Assembly (NCBI GenBank): GCA_947494565.1 | Contig: CANLVG010000008.1 | Location: 62,001-126,000, forward strand | DNA length: 64,000 nucleotides | Direction of reading: 5' to 3' | Source of the DNA: an uncultured Flavobacteriaceae bacterium | GTDB lineage: Bacteria > Bacteroidota > Bacteroidia > Flavobacteriales > Flavobacteriaceae | Shown here: piece by piece, positions 1 through 11,200 of the stretch | Layout: the number at the start of each line of letters is the position of its first letter | Numbering within the stretch: position 1 is the stretch's first letter | Program-made: the position numbers and the translations under genes | The notes under the pieces: model-generated | The model's database searches: none | The model's input: only the letters and a program-made list of their open reading frames with translations | What the model was told of the DNA's origin: nothing

Positions 1-594
1 ATTAAAGGTTTCAGAGCTGCCATTGTATTTGATTTCGGGGTACTTGTCGCCGATGTAATCTTTATAACCGTTGCGTATTTCAGTAGTTTTCAGCTTTTGG
101 AAAACCTCAGTAATCAACCCGGATTGTACGTCTTCGGTGGAGTGATTCTTCTCGTCTATGGCATAACCACTTTTGTAAAAAAGGATTCAAAAAAGAAGGC
201 TCGGGAAACCGAAGAGAAATCGATTCAGGTCAGTAAAGGCTACCTCGGTCTTTTTGTAAAAGGTTTTCTGCTTAACTTCATTAATATAGGAGTATTGGTT
301 TTTTGGTTGGGGGTGATTATTGTTGTCGGCCCCAGTGTAAACAATGACGCTAATCGAATTAGGGTATTCTTTGGGTCAATGCTATTGGCCTATTTTATTA
401 CCGATGTTTTCAAAATTTTGCTCGCTAAACAACTCAAACGGAAATTGACCTCCGAACGAATTTTGATAATCAAAAAAGGACTTGGTGTTATCTTGGTAAT
501 CTGTGGATTGGTCTTGATTACTAAGGGATTTCTGCCGAAAGACAAATTCAACATAGAAAAAGGACTGGAAGAGATTGAAAGGATTCGAGAGTAA
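1..594 (+). CDS. LysE/RhtB-family amino-acid exporter (5' partial)
   Basis: Frame 1 is open from the first base of the window to the stop at 592-594, giving 197 codons; the start lies upstream, so the TTG at 97 is internal. The protein has at least four hydrophobic segments (residues about 8-28, 36-52, 79-103 and 112-128, plus a last one near 150-170) separated by a lysine-rich loop, and ends in a charged tail. This is the layout of LysE/RhtB translocators, inner-membrane exporters of amino acids or related metabolites. The family call rests on topology and overall look rather than on a catalytic motif. Substrate cannot be told. The gene is followed by a convergent tRNA-Cys behind a shared hairpin. 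Confidence 0.6.
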   Translation: MKGFRAAIVFDFGVLVADVIFITVAYFSSFQLLENLSNQPGLYVFGGVILLVYGITTFVKKDSKKKARETEEKSIQVSKGYLGLFVKGFLLNFINIGVLVFWLGVIIVVGPSVNNDANRIRVFFGSMLLAYFITDVFKILLAKQLKRKLTSERILIIKKGLGVILVICGLVLITKGFLPKDKFNIEKGLEEIERIRE

Positions 595-690
595 GAAGTA
601 CCGAATGGAACTCAGGTAAAACTTCCTAAAACACGCGGTCGATTACCGTAGAATCTTTTTTACAATTTTAAAGCTCAGATCTGAAGAATA

Positions 691-733
691 AAAAACCCTC
701 TATCCCAATACTGGGATCAAAGGGTTGATTTTT
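691..733. terminator. Bidirectional hairpin terminator between lysE-like gene and tRNA-Cys
   Basis: AACCCT (694-699) pairs with AGGGTT (721-726), and an inner stem ATCCCA/TGGGAT closes on a 4-nt loop. A-rich sequence precedes and T-rich sequence follows, so it can terminate in either direction. Confidence 0.7.
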
Positions 734-734
734 G

Positions 735-805
735 AGGCATCGAGCGGATTCGAACCGCTGTACAAGCTTTTGCAGAGCTGTGCCTAGCCACTCGGCCACG
801 ATGCC
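735..805 (-). tRNA. tRNA-Cys (anticodon GCA)
   Basis: On the minus strand the 71-nt sequence has acceptor arms GGCATCG and CGATGCC, a T-arm with GGTTCGAATCC, and an anticodon loop CTGCAAA giving anticodon GCA. The discriminator base is U73, the classic cysteine identity element. CCA is not encoded. The outermost anticodon-stem pair (27-43) appears to be a C-U mismatch; the four inner pairs are Watson-Crick. It lies 45 bp downstream of folB on the same strand. Confidence 0.95.
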
Positions 806-850
806 TTTTAATGATTGCAAAGGTACTATGTTTTTTAACTATCGAAAAAC

Positions 851-1213
851 TTAAACATTCCTTTTTTCTTTTAGGATAACCGTAACTTTTTCGACATCGC
901 CACCGATGGGCGGATTGATTTTTGAAACGGAAACTTCCGCTTTTCCAACAATGGAAATTTCTTTGAAAATACGATCTATGATACGTTTGCCAACATGCTC
1001 TAAGAGCCTTGAAGGCACTTTCATTTCCTCTTTTACGATATGGTTGATATGAACATAATCCACTGTATCCGATAAATCATCTGAATTTGAAGCCTCTTGA
1101 AGATTGGCATTGACAGTTACGTCTACCAAATACTGGCTTCCAACAATTTCCTCTTCCCTCAAACACCCATGATGGGCATAGATTTTAATGTTCTCAACTT
1201 TGATTTTCCCCAA
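851..1213 (-). CDS. folB: Dihydroneopterin aldolase
   Basis: FolB converts 7,8-dihydroneopterin to 6-hydroxymethyl-7,8-dihydropterin and glycolaldehyde in the folate pathway, in the cytoplasm. The 120-residue length is typical. Visible motifs are YAHHGCLREEE (about residues 12-22) with the conserved catalytic-region Glu near 22, LLEHVGKRIID (about 70-80), and the conserved Lys in SKINPP (Lys 98), matching the catalytic Lys of the family. The best start is TTG at 1213, immediately before the conserved N-terminal strand. A promoter-like TAAGTTTG lies 16 bp upstream. No other folate gene is adjacent; the downstream tRNA-Cys may be co-transcribed. Confidence 0.93.
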   Translation of the reverse strand: MGKIKVENIKIYAHHGCLREEEIVGSQYLVDVTVNANLQEASNSDDLSDTVDYVHINHIVKEEMKVPSRLLEHVGKRIIDRIFKEISIVGKAEVSVSKINPPIGGDVEKVTVILKEKRNV

Positions 1214-1229
1214 GGTGAAATGTTTTTTG

Positions 1230-1237
1230 CAAACTTA
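1230..1237 (-). promoter_or_regulatory. Candidate -7 element for folB
   Basis: TAAGTTTG on the minus strand matches the Bacteroidota -7 consensus TAnnTTTG and sits 16 bp before the folB start. No clear -33 box is claimed. Confidence 0.45.
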
Positions 1238-1281
1238 AATCAAACCAATGGAAAAAAGGAAAAGAAATAACGGCCACCGTT

Positions 1282-2226
1282 CTAATAGGTACATCTACAA
1301 TTACTGATTCCTTGAAATAGGTCGACACCGAGTGTAAGTACGTGTGTACCGGTACTATACCCCAGCAGCTCGTTCAGGATGACCTGGTAAGAGTATCCGA
1401 AATAAAAATTGTTCTTCTTCAACCCGATAATGGGTGCCACATAAAGGGGATCTCCGATTTGATCGTTCAAAAAGCGATAGGTAAAACCGGCATAATAATA
1501 GTCCTCAAAATCATACCATCTGAACTTGACGTTTAAATCGGTCACGGACCGACCGTCGCTTTCGAAAAGTTGGAAAAATACAGACGGTTCGATTTCCAAA
1601 TTACTATTTCTGTTCTTTTTATACCGGTAACCCGTATATACATAGTAGTTTCTCAACCGATTTGGCTCAAAAACAGGATTGAACTTCGTCAAATCCTTGT
1701 TGATCAGATTCGAGGCATTCCCACTGAAATAAAACTTGTCCCACCGATATAGAAAACCCACGTCAAAATTATGGTTCGTAGTTGCACGGTCGTCGGTAAC
1801 GCTCGGGTCCAATGCATCGAAGTTTTCAATGTCGATACGAAATTGATTGAAGTTATAAGATAGTCCGAACGAAAGAAATTTATCGTCATAGCGATCAATG
1901 GTCAAGTGATGCGCAAAAGAAATACGTGCACCACGTTGTTTGGTTTCTCCATTACTATCATTGTACAAGAGTGTTCCAAGACCTGATTGTTCCCCTATAC
2001 GCATATCGGCCGCCAATGACTGGGTGTCCGGCGCATCTTTGATTCCCACCCATTGTGTAAGTCCGTTGATTCGAATTTTCACATGATCACCAATACCTGC
2101 ATAAGTCGGAGACATCACAAATGGATTGTCCGCCAAATATTGTGATAGTTGGGGTATGGTCAATTCTTGTCCTTTTGATATAAAGGAGACTAAAATGAGA
2201 AGTAGGACTAATACTTTGTTACGCAT
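1282..2226 (-). CDS. sprF: PorP/SprF-family T9SS outer-membrane protein (SprF-like)
   Basis: A 314-residue protein with a cleavable signal peptide (about residues 1-19) and the alternating, aromatic-rich beta-strand pattern of the PorP/SprF family, which are outer-membrane partners of cell-surface proteins carrying type B T9SS C-terminal domains. The family hallmark is visible early: an N-terminal stretch around residues 22-45 with SQYLADNPFVMSPTYAG, then about a dozen amphipathic strands ending near the C-terminus. The gene begins 20 bp after the stop of the giant adhesin and follows it in the same direction, which is the sprB-sprF order of F. johnsoniae, where SprF is needed to deliver SprB to the surface. 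The specific name is by context and family; many PorP/SprF paralogues exist in these genomes. Confidence 0.82.
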   Translation of the reverse strand: MRNKVLVLLLILVSFISKGQELTIPQLSQYLADNPFVMSPTYAGIGDHVKIRINGLTQWVGIKDAPDTQSLAADMRIGEQSGLGTLLYNDSNGETKQRGARISFAHHLTIDRYDDKFLSFGLSYNFNQFRIDIENFDALDPSVTDDRATTNHNFDVGFLYRWDKFYFSGNASNLINKDLTKFNPVFEPNRLRNYYVYTGYRYKKNRNSNLEIEPSVFFQLFESDGRSVTDLNVKFRWYDFEDYYYAGFTYRFLNDQIGDPLYVAPIIGLKKNNFYFGYSYQVILNELLGYSTGTHVLTLGVDLFQGISNCRCTY

Positions 2227-2246
2227 GGTTCTGTTTCGGTTAAGAT

Positions 2247-5200
2247 TTATCGATAAAGGGTAAAATGTCCAACAAACTCTCGATCATCATTCTCACCTTT
2301 GAGTTTAATCACGTACCAATAATCGCCAGTGGGAAGTTCGCTGTCATTGTAGATACCATCCCATCCCGGATCATTGAGACCAAGTCTGTAAACCTCCCTA
2401 CCATAACGATCAAAAATCAGGGTTAGTATCTCAGGGAAGGCTTCTTGGTTGCGTGGCATCCAAAAGTCATTTTGACCATCACCATCCGGGGTGAAAAAGT
2501 TGGGTATTTCGATATCGATAAATTCCATTTCAATAGACGCCATAGCCTCACAACCATTAGCATCGACTACCCGAACAACATATGTATCCGTTCTATTGAT
2601 TCGGAAGGTGTTGTCGCTACCATTGTTGACATCGTCAAAATAGTAGGTGTACTCTTCCCTTCCTCCTTCGGCTGTAGCGGTAATCACATTTATGTCGAAC
2701 TGTTCAAGCGTTAATGTCAAGGGTTCAAAATCCTCTATTTCAAAAGAAATGTCTTGGAAACAACCGTTGGAATGGGCTACTCTGATGTAATGTGATCCAG
2801 GAGTTGAATTTCTAAAATCAGGATTCAATTGTAGATCACTAGGGTCGGTAGAGTCCAATGCGTAGAGTACATCCCCCATAACACTTGTGTCTTCAAAGGT
2901 CATATTAATATAATTATCCGGACTGTCTCCTGTGCATTCGTATATGACCTCTATTGCGGCATTCAAATTCACTCCAGGGTCAATGGTCACACCCAAGTCA
3001 AATTCACAACCATTGGCATCTCGTACAAACAAGATGTATCCGCCAGAAGCCATATTGACAAAAGAAACACGGTCTTGTACAAAGTCCGATTCTGTGCTCA
3101 AACGCGTACTGTAGGGCGCTGTGCCTCCACCGATTGTCAAATCGATCATGCCATTTTCCTCACCGGCACATATTTCAGGGGTAACCATAGCACTTGCTGT
3201 TATTGGTGTAGGTTCACCAATGGACCTTTCGATTACCTGGAAACATCCGTTTTGATCCTGTGCGATTATGGTATAATCCCCTGGCGCTAGGTCCGTGAAT
3301 GTATTTATGGTGTCGAATTGATTGAGATTCGGGGATATGGCATAGATATAACCTCCTGCACCTCCTGATCCTGCAATTGGAGTAACTGTAATCGTGCCAT
3401 TCTCATCACCGAAACAAAGTACATCCGTTGCCGCCACGTCGAAATCCAAAGGTTCCGGCTCATCAATAACCACTTGCTGAGGATTGGCATGGCAATCACC
3501 GCTGATTACATTCACATAGTACGTACCGGCAACAAGACCACTGAAGGTACCATCCGCTGTTGGCCCTGCAATACGATTGGCAACATTCAACTGGGTGTAG
3601 TCAAGATTGTTCAAATCCGCAAGTGAACCGGCATAGTTATCATATAGTTCGAACATGTAATTACCAACCCCATGATTCGCACTTGCATAGATTATAGCGG
3701 TATTGTCGCCATTACAATTCACGAACGCAGCAGTATCATCAATATGAAGTTCCAAAGGAATAATAGGGTCTTCAGTGATGGCATTTGAGATGGCGGGAGC
3801 ACATAAATGAATCGCATCCCTCACATAATATTGATGAGTTCCAGAACCTAGGGTTCCCGTAGCCGGCAAGGGCATTGGGTTACTTGTCATCGGCAACCAG
3901 GTGATATTATCCAAACTATACTCGTAAGTTCCACTTCTCCCACCGATAGCGGTAAGTTCAAACTCCACCCCATCTTCACAGGTAAGCGGATTGGTTCGTA
4001 TCAGCGAAGCAAAGACTTCGGTCGGTTCATCAATGGTTACCTGATTGGTTTCCACTGGGCAGTTCCAAGCATCTGAAACCGTGACACTATAGATTCCACC
4101 GCCAAGACCGGTAAAAGTGGGTGCGGATTGCCCGCCCGAAACAAAATCAATGGTTGTACCGGCCGCATCATAGTAATTCAATACATATTGATAGGTGCCG
4201 TTTCCACCACCTGTTACGGTCGCAGTGACCGTTCCTGTAGTATCTCCAAAACACGCCAAATCGGTATGTAAAGGTGTGGCGTTCGCTACAATTTGAGTTG
4301 CTGGTGCCAAGACTTCAACATCATTGACCACACAGCCCGGAGCACGCGCACTATCGGTGACCACTACAGTAAAGTTACCAGCAGACAATCCAGTGAACAC
4401 GAAACTTAAAACATCGTTTTCAGTATAGATCTGACCTGTTGTTGTGTTGGTCAACACAATATCATAGGGCGGATAACCACCACTAGGGTCTACCAGTATT
4501 TCACCTAGATCGTTGCTACAGGTCACAGGGGCCAAAGGAGTTACCGCTGTAATTAAAGGCATATCTGGAGATACGATGGTAATTACATTACTATCATCGT
4601 TACAAAGTGTACTGGTCAAATCGGTTTCCGTAACGGTAACATAATAATTACCACCAGACAAACCTGTCGGAATTAGGAATGGATTTGTGCTTGTATTTGC
4701 ATTTCCTGAAACCGGCGTGGGTGTCCCGTCCGCATTAAATACGGCGTAGGAGTATCCTCCGGAATATCCCGAAATTGCTATTTCAAGAGTACCGCTATCA
4801 TCACCGACACAGATGACCGGGTCCACTGCGGTGGCGATTACTTCTATGAGATCGTACGGAGCAATTTCATAAGGTGCGGTATCCACATAACAACCTGTGG
4901 CCGTATCGGTAATTCGGAAAGTATAACTTCCTACCGCGGTCAATTCAAAGGTTGCTGTATTGCCGGTAGTTCCCGTTTGTGTGCCATTGGGGTTTCCTAG
5001 TGGCAGTAGCGTATAGGTATAGGCATGTGGATTTCCGTCATCGGTAACGGTTATCACCACTTCCTCACGGTTGTTGACGCAAGTAATGGCATCTGACAAC
5101 GCTACAGTAGCGGTAAAGGTATTCACAGGATCAATGACCTGAGTAGGCATAACAAATGGACAACCATTCGCATCGCGAATTGCGATATTATAGTTTCCAG

Positions 5201-8200
5201 CCGTATTGACATCATGTGTAAATACCAGTCCACCCGTAGGTTGGAATGCACTTCCATTAACACTATAGAAATAGTCTGGAGTACCTGTTCCTGCCGTAAT
5301 CGTTACTTCTATGGCAGCAGCTTGTTGCGCATTATTGACATCACACGCAAAAGGGATAATATCGGTAATTGCTGCCGCCAATACACTTGGTTCGTTGATT
5401 GTGGTCTGTTGTGTTGCGACGCAGTTCCTGTTCGATGTGACCGTGATGTCCCAGGTTCCGGGTGCGAGTCCTGTGAACAGGTTGGTCGTCTGGGTGAACG
5501 TGGATGTTCCGTCCGTGATCTCGAAGGTATATGGCGGATTGTCGTTGACCCCTGCGGCGGTGGGCTGCAGGTTGACCGTTATCGATCCGTCGTCGGCGCC
5601 GTTACAGGTGACGTCCACGGGCGTTGGTGCCAGTAGGGTGACCGGGGTGGGCTCCTCGAGCGATACGGGCGCGTCTGCGATACATGATCCCGGTGTCAAC
5701 GGGGTATCGGTCACCCTTACGATATAGTCCCCGAAGGCGACCCCGTTGAACCTGTTGCCCGCTGGCACGAGCCCTGTATCGGTCAGGGTGCCCGCGTTCA
5801 ATAGGGTGACGGCGTTACTTGCGTCGCCTCCTGTCAGGGTGAACTCTATGACGCCGTCGCTTGCGGAACATGTGGGCTGTGTGACGACCACCGCGCTGAT
5901 TGACAGTTCGGCGTTGATGGTCATGTTCTCGGTCTCGCCGCAACCGTTGGCGTCGCGTATCTCCACTGAATGTGGTCCCGCGTTGAGTCCGTTATAGGTA
6001 TGTGGGAAGGCCGCGATGCTTTCGAAGGCGTTGCCGTCCAGGCTCATGGTGTATGGTGCGACGCCGAAGTTCACTGCATCGAGTGACACGGTGATTCCGA
6101 AGCTTCCCTCGGCGGCACATTCGTCGTCGAGTGCCAGGGCGATATCGGGAACGGTGTCGGTGTCCACGGTCACGGCCAATGGTGCCGCAATGATACAGTT
6201 GTTGGCATCGCGCACATAGATGTCCCAGTTCAGGTTGACGCTGGGGTCCAGTTCCACGGTCTCGTCGAAGGTGAAGGTGGCGGGTACGCCGGCCCCGCTC
6301 TGCGAAGCGCCGTAGGTATACGGTCCGGTCCCCCCCGAGGCCTGTACGGTGACGATGGCATCGGATGCGTTACAGTTGGCGTTGACATTGCTTATCAATT
6401 GCAGTGCAAGTGGCTCGGGAGCGTCTATGGTGATGTTGTTGGAGGTATCGTTACATTCCGGGAAGGCGGTCTCTATGATCCTGACGGAATAGGTGCCCGC
6501 GCCCAAGGTGGTCGATACGTTGAAGACATAAGGGTCGCTTGTGGCGTTGTCCGAATCGAGGGTCCCCCCTACCACCGCGCCGGTAGCGTCGAGCACCTCG
6601 TAGTCGAAGGTCCCGGTATATCCGGTGATGGTGACCTGTATGACGCCATCGGTACTGTCGCTACAGGTAGCGTCCGTGTCGACGGTGGCGGTAACGTCGA
6701 TGAAGTCGAACGGCGCAATGACGTGCTCGACCACAACGCTACAGTTTGTGGTGGTGTCCAGTACCTCATAGGTATAGGTTCCCGGTGCGGTCAGTACGAT
6801 GTTGGTCGGGTCCGCTACGGGGTTGCCGCTGGGCAGTTCGGTATAGGTATAGGTACCCGATGCGCTTGTGGGCACGATCTCGATGGTCTCCTGTCCGTTG
6901 TTACAGTCTATGGCGGCGGAGGTCCTGTTGATGACCGCCGTGACCTCGTCCCTTACGGGTACGGGCACGACCACGGTGTCGGTACAGCCGTTGTCGTCCT
7001 CTACCGTTACGGTGACATTGGGCGATCCGAAGGGCACGTCGAAGGTATTCCCTGTCTGGAAGTTGGTGCCCCCGTCGAAGCTGTACAGGTATGGGCCGGT
7101 ACCCGATGGGTTGCCGGGCGTGGCGTCCTCCACGGTAACGGTGATCGTACTGGCGGCATCGTCACAACTGAACACCGAGGCGACAGCACTGATGTCCAAT
7201 ACACTTGGTTCGTTGATTGTGGTCTGTTGTGTTGCGACGCAGTTCCTGTTCGATGTGACCGTGATGTCCCAGGTTCCGGGTGCGAGTCCTGTGAACAGGT
7301 TGGTCGTCTGGGTGAACGTGGATGTTCCGTCCGTGATCTCGAAGGTATATGGCGGATTGTCGTTGACCCCTGCGGCGGTGGGCTGCAGGTTGACCGTTAT
7401 CGATCCGTCGTCGGCGCCGTTACAGGTGACGTCCACGGGCGTTGGTGCCAGTAGGGTGACCGGGGTGGGCTCCTCGAGCGATACGGGCGCGTCTGCGATA
7501 CATGATCCCGGTGTCAACGGGGTATCGGTCACCCTTACGATATAGTCCCCGAAGGCGACCCCGTTGAACCTGTTGCCCGCTGGCACGAGCCCTGTATCGG
7601 TCAGGGTGCCCGCGTTCAATAGGGTGACGGCGTTACTTGCGTCGCCTCCTGTCAGGGTGAACTCTATGACGCCGTCGCTTGCGGAACATGTGGGCTGTGT
7701 GACGACCACCGCGCTGATTGACAGTTCGGCGTTGATGGTCATGTTCTCGGTCTCGCCGCAACCGTTGGCGTCGCGTATCTCCACTGAATGTGGTCCCGCG
7801 TTGAGTCCGTTATAGGTATGTGGGAAGGCCGCGATGCTTTCGAAGGCGTTGCCGTCCAGGCTCATGGTGTATGGTGCGACGCCGAAGTTCACTGCATCGA
7901 GTGACACGGTGATTCCGAAGCTTCCCTCGGCGGCACATTCGTCGTCGAGTGCCAGGGCGATATCGGGAACGGTGTCGGTGTCCACGGTCACGGCCAATGG
8001 TGCCGCAATGATACAGTTGTTGGCATCGCGCACATAGATGTCCCAGTTCAGGTTGACGCTGGGGTCCAGTTCCACGGTCTCGTCGAAGGTGAAGGTGGCG
8101 GGTACGCCGGCCCCGCTCTGCGAAGCGCCGTAGGTATACGGTCCGGTCCCCCCCGAGGCCTGTACGGTGACGATGGCATCGGATGCGTTACAGTTGGCGT

Positions 8201-11200
8201 TGACATTGCTTATCAATTGCAGTGCAAGTGGCTCGGGAGCGTCTATGGTGATGTTGTTGGAGGTATCGTTACATTCCGGGAAGGCGGTCTCTATGATCCT
8301 GACGGAATAGGTGCCCGCGCCCAAGGTGGTCGATACGTTGAAGACATAAGGGTCGCTTGTGGCGTTGTCCGAATCGAGGGTCCCCCCTACCACCGCGCCG
8401 GTAGCGTCGAGCACCTCGTAGTCGAAGGTCCCGGTATATCCGGTGATGGTGACCAGTATGACGCCATCGGTACTGTCGCTACAGGTAGCGTCCGTGTCGA
8501 CGGTGGCGGTAACGTCGATGAAGACCAACGGCGCAATGACGTGCTCGACCACAACGCTACAGTTTGTGGTGGTGTCCAGTACCTCATAGGTATAGGTTCC
8601 CGGTGCGGTCAGTACGATGTTGGTCGGGTCCGCTACGGGGTTGCCGCTGGGCAGTTCGGTATAGGTATAGGTACCCGATGCGCTTGTGGGCACGATCTCG
8701 ATGGTCTCCTGTCCGTTGTTACAGTCTATGGCGGCGGAGGTCCTGTTGATGACCGCCGTGACCTCGTCCCTTACGGGTACGGGCACGACCACGGTGTCGG
8801 TACAGCCGTTGTCGTCCTCTACCGTTACGGTGACATTGGGCGATCCGAAGGGCACGTCGAAGGTATTCCCTGTCTGGAAGTTGGTGCCCCCGTCGAAGCT
8901 GTACAGGTATGGGCCGGTACCCGATGGGTTGCCGGGCGTGGCGTCCTCCACGGTAACGGTGATCGTACTGGCGGCATCGTCACAACTGAACACCGAGGCG
9001 ACAGCACTGATGTCCAGTTCCGTGGGTTGGTCAATGGTAATGGCTTGCGTATCCAAGCATCCTTTATCTGAGATTACGGTAACATTATGTAGCCCTTGTG
9101 GTCTACCCAAGAAAATATTCGATGTCTGTGTTGTTGTTCCTCCATCAAGACTGTATAGATAGGGAATGTCAGTATTACCAGGGTTAAGCGTCACGGTAAT
9201 GGAACCATCACTTCCGCCAAAACAACTTACGTCCGATTTGGCGAGGGTAAAGTTCGGTACGTCCGGTGTATCCAATGTAATGGATACGGTCTCCGTACAA
9301 TTTGTCGTGGTATCCTCTACTTCAAAGGTATAGGCCACGGAATGCGTGAGCCCTGCAAAAATACCAGTAGCATTGGTTGGGCCTGCGGGTGTAATCTGGG
9401 TATAGGAATAAGTTCCGGAGCCGCCATTTGCTGTAACGGTTACCTCACCTGCATTTGCAGGAACGCAGCTTTCTTCGGCTGTGATATTTGCGGAAATATT
9501 AACTGGCGGATATAGGGTAATAGGGTCTGTATCGGCACATCCATTTTGGTCAATTAGGGCAATGGAATGTGGGCCTGAGGATAAATTGTTAATAATCATC
9601 GTATCCCCTGCATTGACCAATGCAGGTGCATTTTGCGGTGCAGAACCATCTATGCTAATCATGCTTGGGGAAATTCCAGCAACATCCAATGTGATTTCCA
9701 CACTGAAGCTACCCTCGTCGGCCGTACATTGGTTGGTTGCGATCAAGGTTATTTCTGGTTCCGGGTCTGTAGGTACGGTAATGGGGTCGAAACGGATACA
9801 GTCGTGTGCATCTTTTATGTAAACGATATAATCTCCACCTTCTACATTGAAACTATTGGTAGCAGTACCTGCCCAAGTTGCTGCTGTAGGCGCAGTATCT
9901 GTAGACAAGGTAAGTTGATATTCATAGGGCGCGGTTCCAAATTGACCAATAGCCGATATTTGACCTGCATTGAGGTTACAGTTGTCGTTATTGTCCAAAT
10001 TGGCGGTGACGTCCAGTTCATTGGTTGATTGTGTTATCGTGAATTGTGCCGATGAAACGGTACACCCCGCAAAAGCACCATTGACCTCGCTATACAAAAT
10101 ATAATAGACTCCAGGTGACAAAGGACCTACATTGGTTTCCGACACTCCTGTGCCAACAGCAGGCAAAGGTGTAATGGAACCGGTAATTCCAGTAGTTAGG
10201 TTCGATTGTGAATTGAATATTTCATAGGTGACTTCGGTAGCTCCTGGGTCATAGTTGTCAATGGTGAAATCCACCGTGCCATCATTGCTTCCCGTACAGG
10301 TCACATTGTTTATGGCATCTAAACTCGATGTAAGGCTGGAAGGTGAATTAATTGGAGCAGCAGCAGTTTCAAAATAGTAGCAGTTGGTCGTTAAATCATG
10401 TACAACAAAGGTATAGGTGATGCCTGGGGTTAACCCAGTGAATGTTCTAGTAGGCCCGTTTGCAACATCAGGAGGAAAATATGTAGAGGCATAGGGTACT
10501 GCATAGGTATCTAATATGCCAAACTCATAATTGGTCCCGAGAATGGCTGTGCTTACGGTCACCTCCGCAGTACCACCTGTAGCACAGTTGGCAGTTACGG
10601 CCGAGACGTCAATATCCAGGTCGTCAGGAGGAGAAGCGATGATGTTGGTTGTGAGAACGGAACAGCCATTGTCGTCAACAACGTCTACTTCATAAATACC
10701 GAATTCAAGTATCGTAAACGTATAGTCGGCTCCTAGAGGCTCTATTTGTGAAGCACTATAGCCATTGTTTCCTGTAAGGTGATAGGTAAAACCAGGTGTG
10801 CCTCCTGCGACGTTTTCAACGGAAATGGACCCCGGGTTGGTACCTGTTCCACCACAAGTAATGGGAACAAGGTTGACGTCATAGGTAATCGGATCGGGTT
10901 CTGCGATTACAATGGTTTCCATATCCGTACACATTTTGGCATCCGTAATGGTGACCTCATAGGTTCCGGCGGGAAGACCTGCGGTTTGTGTACCATATGA
11001 TGCGGCTGTGGTTGTATTCAGTACCGAGATGTCGAAGGGGCCTACACCTTGAGAAGTGTCTATATTGACCACAATGGTCGCCCCATTGTCCCCATTACAA
11101 AGAATATCAACGGTTTGTACCAAGGAGGTAATATCTGGACTAACAATAGGGTCTATGACTGCCTGCGTAATCACAGGACAGCCTAGGCTATCCGTAATTC

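Noticed and set aside
6399-7454. Long plus-strand open frames antisense to the adhesin repeats (also 5214-5727, 6868-7545, 8217-9162, 13218-13904, 14967-15527)
   Set aside because: They arise because GC-rich repeats lack stop codons on the opposite strand, they recur at the 1818-bp and 1749-bp periods, and their translations are low-complexity without known motifs.
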